DNA from: an uncultured Eubacteriales bacterium
GTDB lineage: Bacteria > Bacillota > Clostridia > Oscillospirales > CAG-272
DNA: 30,669 nucleotides
Reading direction: 5' to 3'
NCBI GenBank assembly: GCA_934393265.1
Contig: CAKRQL010000014.1
Coordinates: 1 to 30,669 of the forward strand
The position numbers and the translations under genes were made by a program. The notes under the pieces were generated by a model. The model was not told where the DNA came from. It did not search any database and saw nothing but the letters and a program-made list of their open reading frames with translations. Below, piece by piece: positions 24,031 through 30,669 of the stretch. Within the stretch, counting starts at the first letter, position 1; every line of letters begins with the position of its first letter.

Positions 24031-24074
24031 CCTCCGGTCAACATGAGAAATCTGTGTGACGGAGGTGTTTTTTT
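24031..24074 (+). promoter_or_regulatory. Riboswitch expression platform: hairpin occluding the folT ribosome site, with T-run
   Basis: CCTCCG-G-TCA (24031-24040) pairs with TGACGGAGG (24057-24065). The 3' arm contains the folT Shine-Dalgarno GGAGG (24061-24065). TG and seven Ts follow (24068-24074), ending at the ATG. It can therefore act as terminator, RBS blocker, or both. Confidence 0.75.
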
Positions 24075-24848
24075 ATGTCAGAAAACAATGATATTTATGA
24101 GGGTGGCGTGCGCGCGGGCACTGCATGTGCAGGGCTCCCTCCTATCCTCTCGCGCGAATACTGGAGGGCGGCGGTGCTGAAGCTGTGGGACACGCGCACG
24201 CTCGTATACGCCGCGCTGATAATCGCCCTTCGGATAGTTGTAAAGGCTTTCAGAATACCGATAGCCCCGGGGCTCAACATCACGTTTGACTGCTACATAA
24301 ACGCGCTCGGCTCCATAGCTTACGGTCCCGTCGTCGCCCTGCTTGTCGGCGCGGCGTCTGACACCGTGGGCGCGCTCCTTTTCCCGAGCGGGGCGTACTT
24401 CTTCCCTTTTATAATTGTCGAGATGTCCTCCGGCTTTATATTTGCGCTGTTCCTGTGGGGGCGGCGGCTCTCCTCACAGCGTATCCTGCTCGCAAAGTTT
24501 ACGGTGAATTTTGTCTGTAACATTATTATAAACTCTGCGATAATGAAGATATACTACTCCGTTCTTTACGGGAGCGAGAAGAGCTATTCGTTTATAAATG
24601 CGGCGCGGATTATCAAAAATCTTATCATGTTCCCGCTCGAGGCTATGCTTATCCTGATTGTCCTCGGCGCGGCGCTCCCGCTCCTTACCCGTATGCGCCT
24701 TTTGCCACATGGACAGGAGCGGCTGTCGCTCCGGCGGCGGGACGTTGCGGCGGCGCTTCTTCTGACGCTCGCCGCCGTTGCGCTGCTCCTCTTCTATATA
24801 TTCTTCCTCTCCGACTGGTTAAAGAGCCACAACATCACACTCTTCTGA
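24075..24848 (+). CDS. folT: Folate-type ECF transporter S component
   Basis: 257 residues. A 40-residue cytoplasmic N-terminus ends in YWRAAVLKLWDTRTLVYAAL, and about six membrane helices follow. NITFDCYINALGSIAYGPVVALLVGAASDTVGAL and FPSGAYFFPFIIVEM are typical of the folate-family S component, which captures folates and works with a shared EcfAA'T module; that module is not in this window. The upstream THF riboswitch supports the ligand. The tail after about 210 adds a further hydrophobic helix. It is followed 13 nt later by trmO. Confidence 0.9.
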   Translation: MSENNDIYEGGVRAGTACAGLPPILSREYWRAAVLKLWDTRTLVYAALIIALRIVVKAFRIPIAPGLNITFDCYINALGSIAYGPVVALLVGAASDTVGALLFPSGAYFFPFIIVEMSSGFIFALFLWGRRLSSQRILLAKFTVNFVCNIIINSAIMKIYYSVLYGSEKSYSFINAARIIKNLIMFPLEAMLILIVLGAALPLLTRMRLLPHGQERLSLRRRDVAAALLLTLAAVALLLFYIFFLSDWLKSHNITLF

Positions 24849-24861
24849 AAGCGAAAGTCAC

Positions 24862-25539
24862 ATGAAGATAATAGCAAAAATACGTACCGACTTCCGCGGG
24901 AGGTTCGGCATACCGAGGCAGAGCGGGCTCGCCGACGGAGTGGGACGGATAGTATTCGAGCCCGAGTTCCGCGACCCGAACGCCCTGCGCGGCATCGAGG
25001 GCTACTCGCACCTCTGGATTATATGGGAATTTTCCGAGCTCCGGCGGGACGGCTGGCGTCCTACGGTGCGCCCGCCGCGCCTCGGCGGTAATACACGGGT
25101 CGGGGTATTTGCCACCCGCTCGCCATACAGACCGAACCCGATAGGACTTTCCTCCGTGCGGCTTATCTCGGTTGAGCATACGGAGAGTGAGGGGGACGTT
25201 CTCGTCGTCTCCGGCGCCGACATGCTCGACGGGACGCCGATATACGATATAAAGCCGTATCTCCCGTTTACCGACGCGCACCCGGAGGCTACCTCCGGCT
25301 TTGCCGGTGAGCGGCTCTCATACAGGCTGAACGTGATAATTCCGGAGCCGCTCGCCGCCTCGCTCTCCCCTGCCGAGCTCGTCCCGGTAAAGGCACTGCT
25401 TGAGGGCGACCCGCGCCCGAGCTATCAGGATGACCCGGAGCGGGAATACGGCTTTTTCTACTCCGACGCGGAGATAAAATTCCGTGTCTCGGGCGATACG
25501 CTCACGGTCACGGATATAACCCGCAAGCGGCTGCTCTGA
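24862..25539 (+). CDS. trmO: TrmO/TsaA-family tRNA methyltransferase
   Basis: 225 residues. The family transfers a methyl group from SAM to the N6 of threonylcarbamoyl-A37 in certain tRNAs. The beta-barrel TsaA domain (1-130) carries GIEGYSHLWIIWEFSE, GVFATRSPYRPNPIGLSSV and LDGTPIYDIKPYLPFTD, all diagnostic. The C-terminal extension (about 150-225) ends FRVSGDTLTVTDI, as in full-length TrmO. The ribosome site is weak (GAAAG), so coupling to folT translation is likely given the 13-nt gap. That places it under the folate riboswitch. Confidence 0.93.
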   Translation: MKIIAKIRTDFRGRFGIPRQSGLADGVGRIVFEPEFRDPNALRGIEGYSHLWIIWEFSELRRDGWRPTVRPPRLGGNTRVGVFATRSPYRPNPIGLSSVRLISVEHTESEGDVLVVSGADMLDGTPIYDIKPYLPFTDAHPEATSGFAGERLSYRLNVIIPEPLAASLSPAELVPVKALLEGDPRPSYQDDPEREYGFFYSDAEIKFRVSGDTLTVTDITRKRLL

Positions 25540-25562
25540 TATAATACAGCCGATAAAATCAG

Positions 25563-25615
25563 AAAAAAGCTACAAAAGGCGGTCGCCCAAAGGGGCAACC
25601 GCCTTGTGCTTTTTT
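25563..25615. terminator. Bidirectional terminator between trmO and the membrane protein gene
   Basis: GGCGGT-C-GCCC (25579-25588) pairs with GGGC-A-ACCGCC; outer arms AAAAAAGC and GCTTTTTT extend the stem and give T-runs in both directions. Confidence 0.92.
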
Positions 25616-25649
25616 GGTATGTGTTCTTAATAAACGGAACGTCCGCGTC

Positions 25650-26159
25650 TTAATGCATTGCCATCATCCCGTAGAACATCGCGGCGATAACAGCCGCAAC
25701 GGTAACCGAGGCGAGGATAGTCCCGCATATTATCGCGGTGCGCTTTGACTTTTCGTCAGCCTCGGTGCCGCTGACCCGCACGAACTGGAAGAGGTGGAAT
25801 ATCATGCAGAGAAGTGCTATTCCGGACACCGCGCATACGAGCCCGATAACGCCCGAGGCATTCCTTATAAAATACACGCCCCCTACCGAAAGCGCGACAG
25901 CCACCGCGACACAGACTATCTCGAGCAGCCACCCGGACGCGAAGCGGAAAAAGCCCTTTCTGTTCCACGCATACGAATTTCTCATTGCAAGTCTCCACGC
26001 CGCGTGAAGCACAGAGAAGATAAGAAGAATAATTCCTGCAATCCAAAGAGCGTTGCTCACAACATACCTTACAGTATTATTTGCAAAGTCGGGAAACCAA
26101 TACACATCCGCGAGTATACAACCGACTGCAAGTGCAAGAAGAATAAGCGATACTATCAC
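25650..26159 (-). CDS. Four-helix membrane protein of unknown function
   Basis: 169 residues, GTG start at 26159 with AAAGGA 7 to 8 nt upstream. Hydrophobic segments lie at about 1-20, 30-52, 75-95, 100-125 and 143-165, so four or five helices. The loop RNSYAWNRKGFFRF is basic and probably cytoplasmic. No conserved motif is recognised. It begins 20 nt after the GH20 stop and is probably co-transcribed. A small carrier or accessory protein for the sugar pathway is possible but unsupported. Confidence 0.75.
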   Translation of the reverse strand: MIVSLILLALAVGCILADVYWFPDFANNTVRYVVSNALWIAGIILLIFSVLHAAWRLAMRNSYAWNRKGFFRFASGWLLEIVCVAVAVALSVGGVYFIRNASGVIGLVCAVSGIALLCMIFHLFQFVRVSGTEADEKSKRTAIICGTILASVTVAAVIAAMFYGMMAMH

Positions 26160-26179
26160 AACTATATCCTTTCTGTTTT

Positions 26180-28519
26180 TTATTTTACTATCTCAATTCC
26201 TTTAACGGTAACTGCCACCTGTGGGGTGGTATCGACGAGCTCTACCGCGCGCAGATGCTTCTCCGGATGCGGATTTACCCACTCGTACCTGTAGGTTGTT
26301 TTTATTTTGCCGTCCGGCGTCGTCACCGTCTCGCTGTCCGTAAAATATGTGAAGAAGTAGCCGCAATGGCGGTAATATATGTACTCCGACGGCGCGTTCT
26401 GCCTCACCCCGGCGTAGCCGATATTGATACCGTAGACTATATTCAGATGCGTCTCGCTCCCGTCCGTATACTTTATAAGATAGCGACCGATGCGGGCAAA
26501 ATCTCCGGATTTTTCCGACCATGCGGGCTTTGTTAAACTGTCAGCAGTCGCGTGACTGAAGATTATGCTCCGGAACCTTCCGTCGCTGTCGACCGACGAC
26601 TCCCAACGGTGCTCCCCCGTCATGACGGTCTCCTCTTTTCCGGCGCCCTTTGTGTGAGAGGGTGCGACCGAGCCGTGCAGGCTGTCGCGTAGAGCAGGCA
26701 TGATTTTTCTTATCATGAGGTCGTAGAGCTCGCGGAGGTGCTCATCATACCCCTGTCCGTGCCACATCATATTTGCGGAGTAAACCATATCGTAAAGCTT
26801 TCCGAGTCTGCCGAGGCTCTCCTCGTTTGTCGCAGTCCACGCCGAGACCTCGGCACCGGTGATCCCGCTCTTTGCGGCTCTTCTTGAAAATCTCGGATAG
26901 TGGCTCGAATACATGTTCCCAATTACGACATCAAAGCCGCGGGAGAGAAGATTGTCCTCTATATCCTTATCCGTATGGAAATACCAGATAAAATCGAGGA
27001 GCACGATATCTTTAGGCAATTTATCGATTGCTGTGGCGGTACGATATTTGGTCACCGGCTGCAGCATATCCGACCATATCATCATGCGCAGACCGCGGGC
27101 TTTGAGATAATCGTGATACCTTATGACATCGGCAGCGTAAAGCTCGGCGGGATTTTTCTTCTTGCAAATCGGGCAGACGCCTATCTGATACACCTCGTCA
27201 TGCCCCATGTGGACAAATTTACGCGGTCTTACGACATCGAGAATTTCGTCAAGAATATCAAAGAGAATTTTATATGACTTCTCATTTGACGGGCAGTAGC
27301 AGTGCGGATATATCTTTGCCGGGGGAATGTCCGCCGTGTTTTCGTCAATCTTTGCGGTGCTCTCCTCTCCTTCCGGTATTTCGGCTATATCCGGGTATGT
27401 GACCGTGAGGGTCTGAACATGACCGAGGCTCTGCACTTCGGGGATAACATCTATCCCGAAGGAGCGGACATACTCTATAAAGTCCCGGACAGTCGCCTTG
27501 TCGACCGCGTGGTCGCCGCCCACCGCCGCGTGCGGGAACGGTGGGAGCTTTTCCTCCCCTGCAAGCTTCTTTATGCGGTCTACAGCCTCGTTTATCTCGG
27601 GGTGAGAGTCAAATCTCATTCCCGCGCCGAACTCGAGAATTATGTAGTTATATCCCATCGGGGAAAGAAGATACTTTACAAGCCTTTTCGCAAAATCATA
27701 CTCATTTTCTGCGGGCAGATAGAGGTGAACACCCCGGAAATTCATACACGGGTGGTCATCTATACGCCCCTCCGGAACAGTTCCGTCGTCAAGGAGCTTT
27801 ATAAGAGCCTCGACGCCTATTACAAACCCGCGCTCGTCCGACGCCGATATTACTACCCTGTCCTCTACCTCAAGGCGGTATCCGTTCTCCATTATTGTGG
27901 GGTCCTCGAGGAGGACAAATCCGTCGCCGTCGCGCCCCGGATTGTAGCCGGTCACCTCTTCAAGCCTCTCGCAGAGGACAGCCGCGGCGACCTCGCCGAC
28001 GGAGGATGTCGTCTTTACCCCACGAAAATCCCGGACAGGGCGGCGGGTATCCGACATTGCCGATTTGGAGGGAAGCGGGAAAATTTCCCGCTCGTCATAG
28101 ACCGCACCGTGAATATCAAGACTGTCGAATGCTATTATTGCGAACGAGCTCTCAATCTCAATAATGAACTCCCGCAGCTCTGCGGCGACAACAAGAGCTA
28201 TTTCTCCCGGGATTATGAACCGCCCGGTCTCCGCCCTGTGCTCTGCGAATACATTTACCCCCTCTGCGTCAAGGACGCGGATAAGAGTTGCGCCTGTGCC
28301 TTTGAGACCTATAACAATACTGTCGACATAGCACTTCTCCGAAAACGCGATGGCGACGCGCACCGCTCTGTCGTAAAACTCCGGGGGCTCTATATTCAGA
28401 CCTTTACCGTCACGGAGCGACTCTGCCGGGAGATCCCCGCGCTCTGTATCGCCCTTTACATATACTCTGTAATCGACCTTTACCGGCGAAGCTTTGCCGT
28501 TAAGAATTCCAGTAAACAT
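26180..28519 (-). CDS. GH20-family beta-N-acetylhexosaminidase, cytoplasmic
   Basis: 779 residues, ATG after AGGAG. The N-terminal 150 residues are a beta-rich region of unclear family. A GH20b-like domain follows at about 172-245 (VLCERLEEVTGYNP to GVEALIKLLDDGTVPEG). The TIM-barrel domain spans about 255-600, starting HPCMNFRGVHLYLP. The catalytic Asp441-Glu442 pair is in FVHMGHDEVYQIG, the GH20 signature for substrate-assisted hydrolysis of terminal GlcNAc or GalNAc. The C-terminal 170 residues are a beta-sandwich-like extra domain. There is no signal peptide, so imported oligosaccharides or murein fragments are the likely substrates (inference). Confidence 0.88.
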   Translation of the reverse strand: MFTGILNGKASPVKVDYRVYVKGDTERGDLPAESLRDGKGLNIEPPEFYDRAVRVAIAFSEKCYVDSIVIGLKGTGATLIRVLDAEGVNVFAEHRAETGRFIIPGEIALVVAAELREFIIEIESSFAIIAFDSLDIHGAVYDEREIFPLPSKSAMSDTRRPVRDFRGVKTTSSVGEVAAAVLCERLEEVTGYNPGRDGDGFVLLEDPTIMENGYRLEVEDRVVISASDERGFVIGVEALIKLLDDGTVPEGRIDDHPCMNFRGVHLYLPAENEYDFAKRLVKYLLSPMGYNYIILEFGAGMRFDSHPEINEAVDRIKKLAGEEKLPPFPHAAVGGDHAVDKATVRDFIEYVRSFGIDVIPEVQSLGHVQTLTVTYPDIAEIPEGEESTAKIDENTADIPPAKIYPHCYCPSNEKSYKILFDILDEILDVVRPRKFVHMGHDEVYQIGVCPICKKKNPAELYAADVIRYHDYLKARGLRMMIWSDMLQPVTKYRTATAIDKLPKDIVLLDFIWYFHTDKDIEDNLLSRGFDVVIGNMYSSHYPRFSRRAAKSGITGAEVSAWTATNEESLGRLGKLYDMVYSANMMWHGQGYDEHLRELYDLMIRKIMPALRDSLHGSVAPSHTKGAGKEETVMTGEHRWESSVDSDGRFRSIIFSHATADSLTKPAWSEKSGDFARIGRYLIKYTDGSETHLNIVYGINIGYAGVRQNAPSEYIYYRHCGYFFTYFTDSETVTTPDGKIKTTYRYEWVNPHPEKHLRAVELVDTTPQVAVTVKGIEIVK

Positions 28520-28586
28520 ATTTTTCTCCTGTCTGCCTGTCGGACGCCATTTTCACAGCACCGCAGCATGTTCTCGTTCTTCTTCG

Positions 28587-28615
28587 ATTTTATCACACCC
28601 GGGCGCATTTTTCAA
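28587..28615 (-). promoter_or_regulatory. Promoter of the GH20 operon
   Basis: Minus strand TTGAAA (28615-28610), 17-nt spacer, TAAAAT (28592-28587) preceded by TGTGA. The leader is about 60 nt. Confidence 0.75.
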
Positions 28616-28687
28616 TAGAATTTTCACGCTGTGCAATCGTGGCAAGAAAACAACCCGCCGATATCAATATTTGCAATATAAACATCA

Positions 28688-28726
28688 TAAAAACGGGGCG
28701 CCCGGGATAATTCCGGCGCGCCCCGC
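28688..28726 (-). terminator. Terminator of asnS
   Basis: On the minus strand a GC-rich stem (GGGGCGCGCCGG with CCGGGCGCCCCG, one mismatch) is followed by TTTTTATG. Confidence 0.85.
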
Positions 28727-28742
28727 GCATTTTTTGAATTTT

Positions 28743-30137
28743 TCAGAACTCCGCGTTCCCCACCGTTCTGGGATAAGGAATTACATCGCGGATATTTGCA
28801 ACTCCGGTAAGATACATGATAATTCTCTCAAAGCCGAGACCGTAGCCCGCGTGCTTTGTCCCGCCGTATCTGCGCAGATTCATATACCACCAGTAGTCCT
28901 CCTCGCGAAGTCCGAGCTCCTTCATGCGGGCGGAGAGAATATCAATCCGCTCCTCGCGCTGTGAGCCGCCGATTATTTCGCCGACACCCGGGACAAGGAG
29001 GTCCATTGCCGCGACGGTCTTTCCGTCGTCGTTCAGGCGCATATAGAATGCCTTTATCTCCTTCGGGTAGTCGATAAGGAACACCGGTTTTTTGTATATC
29101 TGCTCGGTGAGGTATCTCTCGTGCTCCGTCTGCAGGTCGACGCCCCAGTAAACCGGGTACTTGAAGTCTGCGCCGGACTTAAGGAGGAGGTCGATAGCCT
29201 CGGTATATGTGACCTTTGCGTAATCCGCGTCGCGCAGGGCTGTAAGCCGCGCGAGCAGAGTCTTATCGACAAAGGAATTGAAGAAATCCATTTCCTGTCT
29301 GCAGTTGTCAAGGACGTGATTGATTATATACTTTATCATATCCCATGCGAGCTGCATGCAGTCGCCGAGGTCGGCAAATGCAATCTCCGGCTCTATCATC
29401 CAGAACTCCGCGGCATGGCGCGCGGTATTGGAGTTTTCGGCGCGGAAGGTCGGACCGAAGGTATATATATTTCCGAAAGCCATAGCAAAGGTCTCGCCCT
29501 CGAGCTGCCCGGAGACGGTAAGATTCGTGCTCTTGCCGAAGAAGTCCTTCGAGAAGTCGACCGCCCCGTCCTCCGTTCTCGGAGGATTATTCATATCAAG
29601 AGTTGTCACGCGGAACATCTCGCCCGCCCCCTCACAGTCGGAGCCTGTTATAAGCGGAGTATGGACATAGACAAAGCCGCGGCTATGGAAGAAGGAGTGT
29701 ATGGCATACGCCACCTCGCTCCTGACCCTGAACACAGCCGAGAAGAGATTTGTTCTCGGGCGCAGATATGCCTGCTCACGCAGAAACTCGACGGTATGGC
29801 GCTTCGGCTGAAGCGGGTAATCCGGCGTTGACGTTCCCTCGACCTCTATTTTTTCCGCCTTGAGCTCGAACGGCTGCTTTGCCCCGGGGGTAAGCGCGAC
29901 ACGACCTGTAACTACAAGCGATGCGCCGATATTCTGCCCGGCTATCTCGTCGTAATTCGCGAGCCGCTCGCGCTCGAAAACCACCTGAATACTCTTGAAG
30001 CAGGAGCCGTCATTCAGGTCTATAAAGCCGAAAGCCTTTGAATCGCGCAGGTTTCTCACCCACCCGCCGAGAGTCACGGTCTTATCGCCGAATTTCTCGG
30101 GGGATGCGTATATATGAGCTACAAGTTCTCTTTCCAT
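28743..30137 (-). CDS. asnS: Asparaginyl-tRNA synthetase
   Basis: 464 residues from the ATG at 30137 (GGAG 7 nt upstream); a frame-extending ATG at 30179 lies almost on the transcription start and has no ribosome site. The OB-fold anticodon domain (1-115) shows VTLGGWVRNLRDSKAFGFIDL. The class II core has motif 2 FGPTFRAENSNTARHAAEFW and motif 3 KHAGYGLGFERIIMYLTG. Length and motifs fit AsnRS rather than AspRS. It has its own promoter and terminator. Confidence 0.97.
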   Translation of the reverse strand: MERELVAHIYASPEKFGDKTVTLGGWVRNLRDSKAFGFIDLNDGSCFKSIQVVFERERLANYDEIAGQNIGASLVVTGRVALTPGAKQPFELKAEKIEVEGTSTPDYPLQPKRHTVEFLREQAYLRPRTNLFSAVFRVRSEVAYAIHSFFHSRGFVYVHTPLITGSDCEGAGEMFRVTTLDMNNPPRTEDGAVDFSKDFFGKSTNLTVSGQLEGETFAMAFGNIYTFGPTFRAENSNTARHAAEFWMIEPEIAFADLGDCMQLAWDMIKYIINHVLDNCRQEMDFFNSFVDKTLLARLTALRDADYAKVTYTEAIDLLLKSGADFKYPVYWGVDLQTEHERYLTEQIYKKPVFLIDYPKEIKAFYMRLNDDGKTVAAMDLLVPGVGEIIGGSQREERIDILSARMKELGLREEDYWWYMNLRRYGGTKHAGYGLGFERIIMYLTGVANIRDVIPYPRTVGNAEF

Positions 30138-30204
30138 ATCTGTCTCCGAAAAATACAAAAATTGAATGGTACGACGCACAGCGCCTGTACGGTAATCTTA
30201 TAAA

Positions 30205-30233
30205 AGTATACCACATTCAGCTGGGCTTTTCAA
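30205..30233 (-). promoter_or_regulatory. Promoter of asnS
   Basis: Minus strand TTGAAA (30233-30228), 17-nt spacer, TATACT (30210-30205) preceded by TGG. Confidence 0.82.
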
Positions 30234-30305
30234 TAGTATTCGCGAATTTTCCGGCATTTACGCGGCTTATGCGACGGCAAAGTGCAAAATTAAATATCCG
30301 GACAA

Positions 30306-30334
30306 TTAAAAAGAGAGACGGGTTACCGTCTCTC
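30306..30334 (-). terminator. Terminator of the rRNA transcript
   Basis: GAGAGACGG (30313-30321) and CCGTCTCTC (30326-30334), perfect 9-bp stem with a 4-nt loop; on the minus strand TTTTT follows immediately. Confidence 0.92.
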
Positions 30335-30567
30335 AATTTTTGCAAAGCGCAGTTAAAAACTGCCGTAGTGAGTACCGCCGCATGTAATCCTCCAGTCAAT
30401 CTCCACGGAAAGGATACCGAAACGGAGAAGCCGACTGCCCCCGAGAATTAATCAACAGCAGCTACCCACAGAAAACCGAACAAAGGATAAGGAATGAAAC
30501 AGCTCAAATAATCCTGAAAAACGCGAGAACAGTCTATTTTGGGAAGCCTTGGCTTCTCTCAAGAGGA

Positions 30568-30669
30568 CTGTTCAAGCCCTCGGTCTATTAGTATCGCTCA
30601 ACTCAACGCATTACTGCGCTTACATCCGCGACCTATCAAGCTCGTAGTCTACGAGCGACCTTACTCATT
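30568..30669 (-). rRNA. 23S ribosomal RNA, 3' end (partial)
   Basis: The reverse complement reads through AATGAGTAAGGTCGCTCGTA, GTTGAGCGATACTAATAGAC and CGAGGGCTTGAAC, the conserved 3' terminus of bacterial 23S rRNA. About 100 nt are inside the window; the rest lies to the right. The 3' boundary is set by comparison with the E. coli terminus as I remember it and may be off by a few bases. An 8-bp inverted repeat (30527-30534 with 30566-30573) lies across it. Confidence 0.92.

Larger units (their letters stand above)
30138..30567. other. Spacer between asnS and the 23S gene: promoter, terminator, no 5S gene
   Basis: This 430-nt stretch holds the asnS promoter (30205-30233), the rRNA-side terminator (30306-30334) and the 23S trailer. 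I looked for a 5S rRNA on both strands (GAACACGGAAG-type block and flanking stem) and for tRNA T-loops, and found neither. A 16-codon frame with a good ribosome site (30333-30383, minus) is noted in the findings. Confidence 0.6.

Noticed and set aside
27302..28618. A 438-codon plus-strand open frame opposite the GH20 gene
   Set aside because: It is antisense to a gene with clear GH20 motifs, has no convincing ribosome site, and its translation has no domain-like pattern. Long antisense frames are expected at this GC content.
30335..30567. 5S rRNA or tRNA after the 23S gene
   Set aside because: No 5S core blocks or tRNA T-loop were found on either strand.

Overview
The window looks like a chromosomal segment of a moderately GC-rich Clostridia-type Firmicute, probably an uncultured gut Oscillospiraceae-like lineage. 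The taxonomic call is inference, from the type III glutamine synthetase, the YceD-L32 pair, a folate-type ECF S component behind a THF-type riboswitch, strong GGAGG ribosome sites and Firmicute-like promoters. It is mostly housekeeping and small accessory operons. I see no phage, IS, CRISPR or tRNA.

Layout. 1-3240 (minus): a promoter near 3232 drives a divergent-PAP2 membrane protein, acetate kinase and a GreA-family factor; a lipoprotein with tandem metal-ligand-rich repeats follows and runs off the left edge. 3368-3646 (minus): a small membrane protein. 3740-7569 (plus): an amidase-fold protein, two tandem EamA/DMT transporters, a terminator overlapped by a promoter, and a membrane-anchored propeller-like protein. 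7640-10621: a metallophosphoesterase that has lost most of its metal-binding motifs, transcribed divergently from a solitary Eco57I-like adenine methyltransferase with an altered catalytic motif. 10754-13945 (minus): response regulator, histidine kinase, and a GNAT protein translationally coupled to the kinase. 14102-15051 (plus): consensus promoter, a possible 11-codon leader peptide, yceD and rpmF. 15213-15470: a proline-rich small protein. 15550-17646 (minus): glutamine synthetase III.

17882-23801 is a divergent cluster. A MarR regulator overlaps an acyl-CoA ligase on the minus strand, and a coupled pair of ABC half-exporters lies on the plus strand. The two half-exporters show the signature of a heterodimer with one degenerate ATP site. 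The MarR promoter carries a 16-bp palindrome over its -35. 23844-25539 is a folate uptake operon: promoter, THF riboswitch with an RBS-overlapping hairpin, folT, then trmO. 25650-28519 (minus) holds a GH20 hexosaminidase without signal peptide followed by a four-helix membrane protein. 28743-30137 (minus) is asnS. The right edge is the 3' end of a 23S rRNA gene on the minus strand, with a terminator but no 5S gene after it.

The best candidates for something new are the riboswitch expression platform, the leader ORF before yceD, the degenerate phosphoesterase/methyltransferase pair, and the regulator-kinase-acetyltransferase operon. None is proven to be a new system from sequence alone.
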